Shown here one piece after another: positions 47,603 through 59,165 of a stretch of 64,000 nucleotides of DNA. Within the stretch, counting starts at the first letter, position 1, and each line of letters opens with the position of its first letter. The translations under genes were made by a program, and so were the position numbers. Source of the stretch: Mactra quadrangularis (Eukaryota > Mollusca > Bivalvia > Venerida > Mactridae); assembly GCA_025267735.1 (NCBI GenBank), contig CM046295.1:9695270-9759269 (forward strand), read 5' to 3'. Under the pieces are notes generated by a model. It saw only the letters and a program-made list of their open reading frames with translations. It did no database searches and was not told the DNA's origin.

Positions 47603-48191
47603 CATTTATGAGTTGAATCTAATGACAATGATATAATATCAACATGTTATAAATATTTATTTGTTACATAGTATTCACAGTAAGTAATAATCAACAAAAA
47701 AGTATTTCTTTCCGTCCATTTTGGTGTAATATCTGATTTTATTTCATCAGTTTATTTCCATTCATTTTTAGGAAGTTATGAAAACATATCATACATATGT
47801 TCAATAAGAAAGTAAAAGTATAACTTTTACATTGTATCACAGCAATCAAAGAAACATGTTTATACATTGTAGTTTTTTGTAAGACTTGATTAATATTTCT
47901 TTAAACATTGATACAGATTGATAAATAAACAAAATTGCAGTTAAAAAATTCTCTAATATTCTTGACGTCACTACATGCATAACATAATCATCATATTTAT
48001 GATAACAAATCTGAGTTTTAAACTCTTGATATTGAAAAAAGGAATAAGGACGACGGTAATGTTATAGTAAACAACTATCATCAATGAAATTCTCTTGATT
48101 CGGTGGAAAATATTAAGTACAGTGCTCAAAGTGGCTACTATTAATTGAAAGGTATGATATATTTAAAAATGCACAGTGTATTATATGAATG
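47603..48191. other. 3' flank of the TRIM-like gene, copy 2
   Basis: Downstream of the stop at 48192 on the minus strand, aligned with 19218-19808 with small differences. Confidence 0.4.
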
Positions 48192-49665
48192 TTACTGTAA
48201 AGAGAATACTTTAATGTTATCACTTACAGAACAAATAATCAATGTATTCCTATTTTTATCATAACATAATGTATGTGGAATACTCACACAATCTTGTATT
48301 GTAACAATTTCACCTATATAATCACCACCTGGACCTAACATTATAACATTGAGTGACAAATTACCACATACTAGTACATTACCTGAACCATCAGTACATA
48401 CTCTCCATGCTCCTCTCAATACTTTATCTGAAAACTCCCAACAAATCTTACCATTCATATCTAATGTTATAACACCCTTAAAATAGTCGACAATATGAAT
48501 CATACTGTGATCATCACTTATAGTGACGTCACTAATACTAGAGAATGTTTTATTTCCAGACTTAATGTCAGTAAAGGATTTTAATAATTTACCCTGTATA
48601 CTATAGATATATAATTCGCTATCACTAGATACAAACAACATATTATTACTTATAGCAATACATCTACAATAATGTTCCATACTTAGTGTACGAGTAACAG
48701 CAAGTTTACCTTTATATGATACAAACTGTATCGTATTATTATTAAGACATACAACTACACATCCACTCTCTAATCTACAAACAGATAGAGGTGCAGCATC
48801 TAATACTAATGATGATATAATGTTATAAGTTTTACTATCAACTAATTTTAACTTATTATTGTTACAGTCACCAAGTACTATACAACTATCATCTACTATA
48901 CATAATGAATATATATTACATGATTTTCTATCATCAGACTGTTTTATGTAATATTCAGACATATTTACTACTTTGTATAAACATTGTTTCTTTGATTTCT
49001 GTGATAAGTTTCTAACATTACCTGTACCTATACTACTTCCGGTAGCACCAGTTGTTGTTGTTGTAGAGGGTGTAGATGCTGGTTGACTGGTTTGTTTATT
49101 TCTTGATGATGTTTCCATGGTGTCTTGATGTCCTGGTATACTGATCACTCCTAAAGTTAGTACATTTAATAGAAAAGCTAATATGTCAGTATTTCTACTA
49201 AAACGTGTTGTTGGCGTTTGATTCACTGTTGATCTTGAGCTAAGATCCTTGCTCCGCTTAAGTAGTGTTTTACTTAAAATGGCCAAAACAAATTTTTGTG
49301 CTAAATTAACTTGTTCTGAAACAAGGTCACTCAGGTAACGCGTCACATCGGTTTTTATGTCTTTAATTGTCTTGTTGTTTTCAATGATTGCCTGCTTACC
49401 TGTGTTGTATTTCGTTTCAAGTTCGGCCAATGTGCGTTCTTCTATTTTATCGATGACATCATTAATTTCTTTCCTGTATTGATCAATGTCTTCTTTACAC
49501 GCTGCTTTGCTCTTCTCATAATCTGTATCAACCTTCTCACAATCAGTTTCTAGTCGATGAATACTCCCAACATTCTTTGTCAAATCATCGTGAATGTTGT
49601 TAATATGTTGTTGTGGATTTCTCTCTTCAACATATTGTGGAATATAATGAGTATATTCACAAAAC
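48192..49665 (-). CDS. RING-less TRIM-like gene, copy 2, exon 2 (coiled coil, beta-propeller)
   Basis: Exactly the same length (1474 bp), acceptor and phase as copy 1, completing a predicted 612-residue protein with exon 1 at 55341-55705. The coiled-coil part differs from copy 1 at about 10 of 130 positions. The C-terminal 263 residues differ at about 55 positions by my count. Changes cluster at the blade turns: KSRYNIKQSDDRY against MSEYYIKQSDDRK, ALADYGNSK against VLGDCNNNK, CCKWSHNVIMLSQ against CGNLSLNVIMLGP, and GFISNNFTVF against CSVSDNIKVF. Invariant runs between them (SDKVL, YDKNRNTLI, KTYNIISSLVLDA) look structural. No stops or frameshifts, so both copies look functional. The role is inferred: TRIM-like recognition without RING. 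Confidence 0.88.
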
Positions 49666-49884
49666 CTGAAAATAAAGTATATATTTCTATAGAACTTGTC
49701 ATTATTGACAAAAAATGACGGTTCCTTGATTAGAAGCCTTGCGTGCTACAAATTGAGTAAGTCGAGAAACTACACAGTAAGAACTGACACAAGTATTGTA
49801 AAAATAAACATAATATTCTTAAAGGACATGTTAATGAAAGTGTTGAAAATGTTAAACTGTGTATACTATTATAAGGTAACAGCC

Positions 49885-50494
49885 CTGCGTTCAGTTACCG
49901 CGAACGTTCTGTAACGTTCGCTAACAGTCATAATTGAACGGCCTGTTAGCGGAAAACGTTTAAGGCCAACAGCTAACGGTTTTAGTATATGGTACGCGAA
50001 TATGAAACAACCTGAAACAAAAAAGTTCCAGTACATTTTTGCAAATTAGTAACTGCCATAGCGAATAGACTATATCCGAAATTCAAATATTTGGGATTTC
50101 CCCTCCGGTACAAACAAACTTTCACTGTTACAATGAAAACGTGTGTAAAAAAGAACAGTAGTATTTAATTCATAGTTCGTGCTGTTTATCAATAATGTGT
50201 ATACAACTTTATTTGTACCGCCTGTGCACGGGCGGAAAAAAAACATAAATTTAAATTCCGGATTAGGTCTAACGAAGTCGGCGGTGTTACTCCCGTTGAT
50301 ATAGATCAATACATTTACAAAAAAAAACAAGTAAACAAGAAAAACAAGTCCTCCTCTCCGAATTCTTCTAATAAAATAGAAGTAACGACTCTCTTGTCCG
50401 CCATCTCTAAACGTTCGCACTTCAACGGGTCGTTCCATTAACCGTTCATAACGGTAACTGTGTTTGGCTAACGCTAACTGCTAACTGAACGCAG
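49885..50494. mobile_element. 610-bp element with CTGCGTTCAGTTA termini
   Basis: CTGCGTTCAGTTACC (49885) and GCTAACTGAACGCAG (ending 50494) are inverted; GCTAAC/GTTAGC motifs recur inside. It contains the dispersed repeat 50066-50222 shared with 2711-2868. Copy 1 keeps only the left terminus (about 21504-21536). Superfamily undetermined. Confidence 0.65.
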
Positions 50495-51529
50495 CCCAGT
50501 GTAAATTGAAGTTACATTGCTTCAGTATGATTATAAATGGGCCAATAAATTTTAAATTTGACCTAGAACTAAGAATCATGTACCTTAAACAATATACTAA
50601 ATATCTAGAAAAATGTAACCACGGGAAATGTGCAAAATTAATCGATTTATTTTGTGCTTTTATTAGTAACTATGATGGCAGCAAGCGCAAATTTTCATTT
50701 GTGACGTCATAATGCGAGCGTCCGCTTGACTAATTTCAATAACAATGACAACTGTATTAGATAAACCTTTATCTGTTTAGCAAATGTAAGTTAGTATCCC
50801 ATCAACATGTTCTCCTACAAATATACAATGCATTTAGCAAATACAATGAGTTGCCGTCCCAAAATGTGTTGAAAACCATGATCACATTTGCCACATAACC
50901 TTGACCTTCCATGTGACTGTCATAACGAAAAAAAAACAACGAATTCAGTGCAAAATCATATTTTCATACAAATATGAATATAAGAATATTAAGTTATGAG
51001 TTCTAGAATGAAGAATCATGAATTACTATTTACCTTTTTCGCAATTTGACTTATCGAAAATAATGCGTCGAGACAATGTAATACTTTACGTTACGGAAGC
51101 ACGTTCACGCCATTAAACGCATTACATTGCATAAAAGGCGGTAATGTGAAACTGATGTTTTACGTGCAAATAAATGAAATACTTTTCAGAGTAATTTAAT
51201 GACTCAGAACTTTCAAATGTTATCCGTGTTATGAAATTTCAAGTATAAAATCATAATGTCAGCAAGGTTTTTTTTTTATTTCTTATAGTCTAAACGAAAG
51301 AAATGTTAATTCAATATGTGAGTGAAGTTTTATGACAAAATCTATTTATTTGATCCAATTTCAATTTTCAATTTCATACCTATATGTGAATGATGTGTGG
51401 CATAACAGCTATAACAGCCGCACCAGTCGGTGGACTAAAACTCGAACCAATTGCATAGTCACAAAAAGACATTTTAAACGTAAATGGTGACATGGCTATG
51501 CCCTTTTGAAAAAATACTTCGATAAACGA
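50495..51529. other. Intronic stretch, copy 2 only
   Basis: No gene recognised. The frame at 50506-50712 starts with a plausible ATG region but shows no family features or splice support. Confidence 0.35.
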
Positions 51530-51665
51530 TAAAACTTTATTCATGATACTAGGCATCCGGCCCATACACATATAACATACAATATACAGTACAATGACAG
51601 TTAAAACAAGGTAGATAACAACATTAACTAAGATACATGTACCAGAAGTATCACATGTATACATA
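51530..51665 (-). repeat. LINE 3'-end relic
   Basis: ACTTTATTCATGATACTAGG then CATCCGGCCCATACACATAT resembles the antisense 3' ends at 44760-44840 (GGCCTCCGGCCTATACAC) and 59480-59600 (CCCGGCCCTATGGACC). Non-coding. Confidence 0.5.
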
Positions 51666-51889
51666 TATTATAAAACTTGTACAGTAAACTTTCATCTAAC
51701 TTTGTTATGTTTTGTTTGTGGTGACAAACAATAACATTTTCAACAGTTATTGTGATCAGTTTGACTGCAACATTTAATTAATTTAAAATGCATAATTTAA
51801 AGATTAAACAAGTAGAGTGTGATTATTGAGTATAAATCATAACTTTGTTTCTTGTATAATAAGTCATATAAAATATGGGACTAAACAGA

Positions 51890-52032
51890 GATGAGATGGG
51901 ACTTTTTGTCCACCCCTTTTAAACTGAGATGGGACTTTTTGTCCAGGGTGGCAAAACTACATGGGACTTTTTGTTCACCCTGTCAAAAATGACATGGGAC
52001 TTTTTGTCCATGGGACCTTTTGTCCGGCTCCC
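51890..52032 (+). repeat. Tandem repeat of ATGGGACTTTTTGTCC
   Basis: Four to five units of 30-37 bp share a conserved ATGGGACTTTTTGTCC core with variable spacers (CCTTTTAAACTGAG, AGGGTGGCAAAACTAC). It lies in the intron segment absent from copy 1. Confidence 0.85.
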
Positions 52033-53210
52033 TAAACTTACAGTAAAATTACACGACGAAATATCAATAGAGTAAATGAGTATCGAGTTATAATGGATAT
52101 CCTAGAAAAGGTACGAGGTTGATAACATATTTATACAAACAACAGACTAAAGCAGAACGGTGGTCAAATTCTTATCGCGAGTTTTAAAACGCACTTTTTG
52201 TGTCATTTTAATGAAATAAAAAAGGAAAGTGAACATTCTCAGTTTTTCACAATATCTCGTGACCATTAATTTGAAAATATACGTTATAACTCGGCAATAG
52301 GTGAAACCTTTTAGACATGAAAACCCTAAATTCAGTGATGAAATGTACAATCTTTACGACTGACGAGATATTTAGATAAGCGGAACAAAATATTTGTATG
52401 CAACAACATTTCTGAGGAAAAATGGACTATACCTACCAAGTTCATCAATACAACATCGTTGTAATTTTATGAACGCAAAAATATTATTATTCAATTAAAT
52501 AGTCTACAAAAATCTGTGTCTTATTTAAGAACGTTATTGTGCCAATAAATCTATACATTACCAGCATTAAATGGTAAGAATGAGATTTGATATTCTAGGA
52601 GAAATTCATTAATAACAAAATTCTTTGATGTTGCAAAAGTAGGGTAGCGGGATAAACCGAACATATCAGTCCAGATTTTCACCTCAGTTAAAAAATATAT
52701 TAACCCGGTTGATTCATATCAGATAATAAAACCACGCCATCCTTTAACATTCGTTGTACCTTGTTCACTACGTGTATTATCAAAATTCGTATATAAACAA
52801 CATACTACATTATGAACCTTTCATATCAACCTTCAACCATTTATCAATTTAGGACATCATATGATATTTATAATAAACTATATTTGATAAACTTTCAACC
52901 GAGTTAATATTTATAAACAGATTACATTCGTGTTCTATTGTTCGCCCTTCGAGCGCCACAGTCGTTGCTAACAAAACAACATAACAAAAAATACAGAAAT
53001 GTCATTAGTAATCTTTGTATGATGAATACATATTTGGGTATTGCAAATTAATCTCATTAAACAATAAGTAATAGTTTGTTGGTAAATGCAATGCGTGTTT
53101 ATGCCTGAAACTCTATAAAGTTTGTTGATTTTGGAGGTTTTGGTCAATTCAAATAGCCAAGTATACATTAAATTCAATTTACCAAGTTATGTGAATTTTC
53201 TCAGTGACAT

Positions 53211-53340
53211 ATTACTGTCCTCCATGATTAAGAATAACTGGTAGGAGGGAGAATGTCCGTAAAAATGTTTTATGTTCAAAACATAAGTAAGAGCCGCCCG
53301 GGAACTAAACCTACGACCCCTCAATCAGTTGATACAGAAT
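53211..53340 (-). repeat. SINE family B, partial
   Basis: Counterpart of 22205-22340; nearly identical. Confidence 0.6.
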
Positions 53341-53934
53341 AGTAAATCAATTGTAGACAATTGTAGACAAAAGCCAATTTTTCGCAACAATGTAGGACAA
53401 TAATTATCGTAATTAAATGATATATGTAAAAGTTTTTTAGAAATACAACATGAAATACTTTAAAATCTCTGACATCATGTCAGTGATATGTTCCACCTTG
53501 TTATGACAAGTTTTCTTATTATTAACGTTTATAATGTTACATGAAGCTCCTATACAACAGATTACCTGCAAAGTTTGTTATCTATTGCATTGTTAGAAGA
53601 ATTTTAAATGTCTATAATACTTCAGCAATTGCAAGGACACCTTAACAAATTATTTAATGAACGACATATTTGAACGCAATACAATATCATTTAGTTTCAA
53701 TGTCAATGAACAAAATAGTTTGCCGTAAATAGTTATACATTACTATATCAAATAAAGTTAAATTATTTTACCTCTTAGCATTTGTGTTTCAATACGAATA
53801 CAATATATTCTACGACCAGTAATGTTACATGATGCATGTATTTTATTTTCCTTGTCAAATGATTGGATATAGATTAGATTGATTAGTAATCAAATCAAAT
53901 TTTGATTAAGCTCACTCCATACTAATTAGGACAA

Positions 53935-54218
53935 AGCCGCCCAGCAAGCTCAGTTGGCAGCACGCGGGTCGTGGGTTCGATTTCCGGGCGTGGCGTACTT
54001 TCGGGGAGTTTGATCATGAAGTTATTTCTACGACCATTCTCCCTCCTACCAATGATTTTTAATTATGTAGGACAGTTGTCAGTCACTGACCTAAGTATGT
54101 GCTTAGTAGTTGGTTGAAGCCAAATCTGGAGAGTTCGTCTTTCCAGGAGGAGTGAGTAGGTTGACTGACCGCCTTTATATGACCTATACAATGTGTTGCC
54201 ACGGCGTTTATCCCAACA
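53935..54218 (+). repeat. tRNA-derived SINE, family B
   Basis: Head CCCAGCAAGCTCAGTTGGCA (A box) and GTGGGTTCGATTTCC (B box), body CATTCTCCCTCCTACC, tail ATGTGTTGCCACGGCGTTTA then CCCAACAAAAAA. More complete than its counterpart 22925-23216. Confidence 0.8.
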
Positions 54219-55340
54219 AAAAAGCTAATTAGGATATTGATATTGCAAATGTGAATAATTAATAACAAAGGTTTGTGATGGTATATGATATTTTAATAGC
54301 AAAATATAATTACAAAAACAATTCTATTTTATCTAGCATGTTTTAAGTCGTGACCGATGAAGTCACTGTTGGAAAGAGTGTTTATATGCACACACTATAT
54401 TTCAAATTTATAACAAATACAGATCATAAATATTAGATAAAGTCGGTCGGCTGCCAAAAGGTCGTAACTATGCTTTTTGACAAAAATGACTTTTTGACTG
54501 CACGAAGTACGCCAAAGCGATCCCCGCTTTGCCTCAAAACGTCGTACCTGTAAGCCAATCAATACCCGAAATAGTGTCATGAGATGAAATATCGGTTTGG
54601 TTTTTTGAACAACGGTCAAAATATCGTATCTCACACTTAACACTCCATTGTTGATAAAAAATGATCACGCAGTTGGTTTTTTTTCTTTTAAGAGGTAAAA
54701 TATGTTTTATTGCAACCACTTCATTCATTTAACATTAATTTTGTCTGTTTATCTTATATGATTTGCATCTTGTGGCTTTTTATTTCGTCAAAAACGATTG
54801 AAAATAGTTTGTCATTTCGGTTCCACTAATGATGGCAAGTATTCTACACTAGCAATTAAATTAAGAAGCAGAAATAATGCATTTATTACATTTTATTGTT
54901 TGCAAGCATGGGAAACAGTTATCTTTGACGAATGTTGTAATACATTAATTTTATGTCTGTAAAATGCGAGTTACGACATTTTGAAACAAAACATTATCAT
55001 TTTTAGTTGGATAATTTTGAGATACGACTTTTTAATAAAATAGTATTTTCCTTCTCCTGAAAACCTTGAAAAAATGAGATACGAGGTTTTTGCAGCCGAC
55101 TGACGATAAAATCCTTTATATATGACATCATATAGAATAATATTATACAATTTAATAGTCTACAAAATTTTAGTCTTATTTAAAAACTTTTCTGTGCCAA
55201 TAAATGTATACTTAACAATTACTAAATGGTAAGGAGGATATTTCATAATTTAGGAGAACGTATTGATAAAAATGTGTTTTAATGTCGAAATTAGTTGGTT
55301 TTAAATGGAAAAAAAGAGATAAAAAATTAAGTTTACATAC

Positions 55341-55705
55341 TTGTGATCCAGATTGAAACAAACGCTACATCCCACAGCTTCGTCGGTTTCACAATACATG
55401 TCAATCAGTTTCATGGGGTGATGTGGGCAGAATTCAGTTGGCACTGCAAGCACTTTATCCACAGCTGTCCTGGATGATTGACCATCGGTTTTAGTGTCCC
55501 TCATAGGATGAATTCTCATTGCCTTGTAACTGTTATGTTTTTCAAGACATTTATGGCAGAAATATTCTCCACAAACTAAGCAGTATTTAACTGCTGGTTT
55601 ATTTTTCTTCTTATTGGCACATCTAGTGCAACATAAATCATAAAACTCATCAGTAGCATTTATTTGAGAATAACTAAGATTGTCACTATTTCCCTTTTCT
55701 GCCAT
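55341..55705 (-). CDS. RING-less TRIM-like gene, copy 2, exon 1 (two B-boxes)
   Basis: Start ATG at 55705; 365 bp ending at a GTATGT donor, identical in length and phase to copy 1. All zinc ligands listed for copy 1 are kept. About 9 of 122 residues differ, mostly between B-box 1 ligands (YFCHKCLEKHNSYKAMRIH here, YFCHECLETHNSFQTMRIH in copy 1). A stop lies upstream in frame, so translation is unlikely to begin further 5' in this exon. Joins exon 2 at 48192-49665. Confidence 0.9.
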
Positions 55706-55903
55706 TTTTACTGAGATTTGGTTATACTAATGTACTTCAAGTAACACTCTAGACATTAACTGAATGAATGATGATATGCTAACTCAACTTGCTGATATAA
55801 AAACATGTATAATTATACAATTTACTAAATACAGTTCTCATCAAAAGTTTGTAGTTATTTTCAATTTGTAGATCTACATAATATTGACTTAATATAAAAT
55901 TAT

Positions 55904-56119
55904 TTGTCTGCTTATTTAGAAATGCTTTTTGGTTTAGCTTTATTTTTTGGTTATCATTTCACAAATATTATAAAACTAGGTTATGGAAAATTACAATTAC
56001 ATAATAAAAAACACGGTAATGGATATTTTAGGATTTCAGATGCTCAGTCCTATGATTATAATGCGTTGATGGTGAAATTTGTTTTCAATTTATCACAAAC
56101 CATTCCTGAATATATATAA
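55904..56119 (+). CDS. Short unrecognised frame upstream of TRIM-like copy 2
   Basis: About 71 residues on the opposite strand from the TRIM-like gene, reading LEMLFGLALFFGYHFTNIIK and later RISDAQSYDYNALMVKF. Copy 1 has the same sequence (24890-25120) except for one T fewer in a homopolymer, which breaks the frame. No splice signals or family were recognised. It may be a relic exon or a chance frame, and confidence is low. Confidence 0.2.
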   Translation: MSAYLEMLFGLALFFGYHFTNIIKLGYGKLQLHNKKHGNGYFRISDAQSYDYNALMVKFVFNLSQTIPEYI

Positions 56120-56565
56120 AAAAACAATGATTCTACAATAATAACAATCACAATTCAGAGATTGTAGTAACTTTATTTTTGTCTCCAAAATTTTGTTGGG
56201 CACTGTACACTGTTAGATTATCTTATCAGTTTAAATTACTTTAATCCACATTTATAACAAACGAGTTGTTGACCCTTTAATTTGATAAAACTATATATTG
56301 AATACTTAGTCAAAATCGGGCACAATAAAAACACATAATACTTAATACATGAATCAAAAGTCATTATGGATAGCAAGCTAAAAAATGCTGAATGTAACAA
56401 GGACAATGGCGATTAAGAGAAAACAGATCTTACTTTTCCTAATAGGTAGATGATGTACGACTAGGTGACTTCACAGATAATAGTGTTGTGAACATTATAA
56501 TCAAAATATTGTAACTTTGGACGAGTGACAAGTGGCTGTAGATTTATATTTTTCATTTCTGTTGG

Positions 56566-56755
56566 CAATTGGTCAAATTTGGAATTCCACAACCCTTGAC
56601 ATGACACTTCAATTTATTCAGTATTATTTATATGCATATTGTAGGTAGATTCAATCAAATAAAACAATTGCATCAGAGTTGACGTCGTTTTTGAGAGATG
56701 CGCAGAACGGTGCGGCAAAAACTACCGAAATCGTTCTTAAACATAAATAAACAAG
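56566..56755 (+). pseudogene. Counterpart of the 25553 frame, interrupted
   Basis: Same sequence as 25553-25741 but with a TAG after YCR (near 56645). Supports reading this stretch as non-functional. Confidence 0.3.
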
Positions 56756-56787
56756 ATCCGTAGACCTATTATGTTTTATATAATTAT

Positions 56788-57159
56788 AAGGAACTTAAGT
56801 CAGTTATTTCCCCTTGTTATTTCCCCTTGTATACTCTTCAAATAGGTAGGTCCAGTCAGTTAGATTACTTGGATTTTACCCTTACTTTTCATTGTAAATT
56901 TGCCACAATTAATCTTAAATATTTTTTTGTAAATTATTTAATTTGTTTGTAAATCAAGTTTTTGGGTACAGAACTATGTAAATTTCACCACTCCTGCTGA
57001 TATCTTAATTAACAAGAAAGATACTAGATGAAATATTATATCATCCTTACATAGGACTTTAATGATAAAATCCGAGGATTCCAACTGATAGGACCTTCTT
57101 ACCGCTTGGATTGATTCAAATTTTATCACGGAAAGATAACTGACAATACTCCCTCATTA
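56788..57159 (-). mobile_element. GGGACTTAAGTCAG MITE, inverted orientation
   Basis: Same insertion as 25779-26148, including the TTATTTCCCCTTG tandem duplication. Confidence 0.75.
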
Positions 57160-58161
57160 AGTGAGTCAATAATGGAAAGTATATTTGCACTTAATATGCA
57201 TTCACACATTTTCCATTTGTGTTTCTTCTTATACAAAATAAATGCTTCGAGAGTGTTTCTCATTATTTATCCCCCTCCACAATGGTCCACATAGCCAAGA
57301 GTATATTCCGGGCAGAGCTAGTCCCGAAAAGAGTTGTTGACATTAAATAACATTTAAATAGTGATGATTTGCTATTGAGAGATATAGAAATGAGTTAAAT
57401 CAGTTTATCAATATACATACGAAGCAAATATTGATTCTACTCAACATTTTTTCTTACACATCATTTTTTCTAAACTCCATAATTATTTTAGGATAATATC
57501 TCCATGGTGCACAAATATATTAAAAACAACATTTCTTATATTTACTCCCTGATTTATATCCGAAAGAAAAAGAAACGCAGGGTAAAATTTAGCGGTGATT
57601 TACGGTTATCCATATGAATGATTTTAAAATTTATTTATTAATCTATCAAGAACTATCTTTCATGAATTGTTTTGGAAATTTTCACTGGATTTTGTCCTTT
57701 ACTTCTTGAGTTATTGGAAGGAGTTTGGCGATACCCCATACAATCGAAAATTCAAATCGTCCTGTAGTTCTCAGTATCGGGTATGTCCTCCTCGCGCAGC
57801 TGTCACATGCCCCATTCTCTAGTGAATTGAAACCTTAATGGAGATTATCTTTAACATGGGGTAATTGTTACACTTACAAATAGGCATTTCTCAGTTGGTC
57901 AAGCGGGTCGAAAAGTTCTGACTCTGTTCGTCCTATAGATGTTCAAACGGAGACAAATCAGGACTATATGCTGGCCAGTCAAGTGGACAAGTAATAAATT
58001 GCTGCGAACAGCAGCAAAGTGAGTGTCACGGCAAACAAAAAAGAATTGTTAAGTATAATCTAAAGGTAACTCAAAAAGCATTATATTGAATTGTCATGTT
58101 AAGGTTTTTCAGTAATAAAAAGGTAACTTGTTATATTTAACGTTTTCCTGGTTATATATTA
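57160..58161. other. Duplicated non-coding stretch in copy 2
   Basis: Aligned with 26149-27131; has a 20-bp-scale insertion near 57845. No gene. Confidence 0.45.
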
Positions 58162-58240
58162 CATTCTCGTTCCCAGAGACTAGTAAGATTCTCGATACTA
58201 GTTAGATCGAGAATCTTGATAACCTTGGGGTACGAGAATG
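58162..58240. repeat. ATTCTCGT palindrome, copy 2
   Basis: Counterpart of 27132-27210, with CCCAGAGACTAGTAAG in place of CCCACAGCCTGGTAAG, so the arms have drifted slightly. Confidence 0.75.
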
Positions 58241-58655
58241 GCCTGGATCTAGACACCATCTTTATGCCGACAGGATGTTTGGTTTCAATTGGATTTATTT
58301 CCAGTAATTCATATTTTCATGACGCTTAAAATTAACGGCAAAAGGGAAAACATAGTCTTTCAGAACCGGTAGTTAAAACTTCATCATAACGTGTTTACAT
58401 CTGTCATTCTTTACACAGTAATTTGAAATCAAAAGTAGAATACACGGTTTAACTAAGGACGTAATACCTATACCTATAGAGGTTTAAAAGTAGTTTGTAT
58501 ATTTTGATTTATATTCCTGTAGCTATGAGTAATCATTTACTTTACATTTTAACAACGATTTTGTCACAAGACGAAAAATCCAACGAGTTTGTCTTCATGC
58601 GTCGCACTGTATTCTGTTGTGTACCAAACGCCGATTTTTGGATGGTGTGCGTCTT

Positions 58656-59165
58656 AAGGGCCGGTCACATAGGCCAAAACGCATAAATCACGCATAAAAA
58701 ATCACGCACAAAACTCGAGTCTTACGTGATACATCCGTGATATACGCGTTTCATCAGCGTTTCTGACGCGGAGCATGCGTAGTTGTGAGTGAAACTGTGC
58801 CGTATCAGCGTTATTCCAGCGCGATTCCAGGTTTTGAACAGTTCAAAATTTATCTTCACGTAAGAGTTTACGCGGTTTTGCGTTGTTTTACCTATTCTTT
58901 GCGCAGTTTGCGTAGTTCTTACGCTGATTATGCGCGAATCATGCGTGGAACTTTAGCGATCGTGCGTCGGAACAGGAATGACTCGCCATGGAGACCGCAT
59001 CCGTTTATATACGCGGAAAAGCGTCGAAAGGACGCGACTCAGACGCACATTATGCGTAGTTCATGCGCGAATCATGCGCGAATCATACGCAGTTTATCAG
59101 TGACAATTCGCAGAATATGCGTGGTTTTCCGCAAAGCTTTCGTCGGGCACATCCAAAAATGTCAG
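58656..59165. mobile_element. Harbinger-like terminus with CpG-rich ATGCGCGAATC subrepeats
   Basis: Starts GGGCCGGTCACATAGG after TTA/TAA, the start and 3-bp target expected of PIF/Harbinger elements. The interior is CpG-rich for this genome with repeated ATGCGCGAATC / GCGTAGTT / ACGCATAA motifs. The matching right terminus was not found, so the element is truncated or rearranged. The frame at 58785-59174 reflects the subrepeats, not a gene. Confidence 0.5.

Larger units (their letters stand above)
49666..55340 (-). other. Intron of TRIM-like gene copy 2
   Basis: Donor GTATGT (55340-55335), acceptor TTTTCAG. Longer than in copy 1 because it keeps 49918-52546, which holds a 610-bp element, a LINE tail and a tandem repeat. 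Confidence 0.75.
39536..58656 (+). repeat. Segmental duplication, copy 2 (about 19.1 kb)
   Basis: Collinear with 9833-27630 in the same orientation. It carries the second intact TRIM-like gene. Copy-2-only sequence: 42973-45688 (nested transposons) and about 49918-52546. It lacks the MITE, Tc1 relic and 2.6-kb block of copy 1. Similarity ends at GTGCGTCTTA (58647-58656), directly against a Harbinger-like terminus. Confidence 0.95.

Noticed and set aside
50070..50438. 122-residue minus-strand frame with a hydrophobic segment
   Set aside because: It overlaps a dispersed repeat also found at 2711-2868 and the arms of a transposon-like element; no splice support and no family features.
9833..58656. 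CRISPR-like or prokaryotic features
   Set aside because: Introns, SINEs and LINEs show an animal genome; the tandem arrays present are a few units of degenerate sequence without regular spacers.
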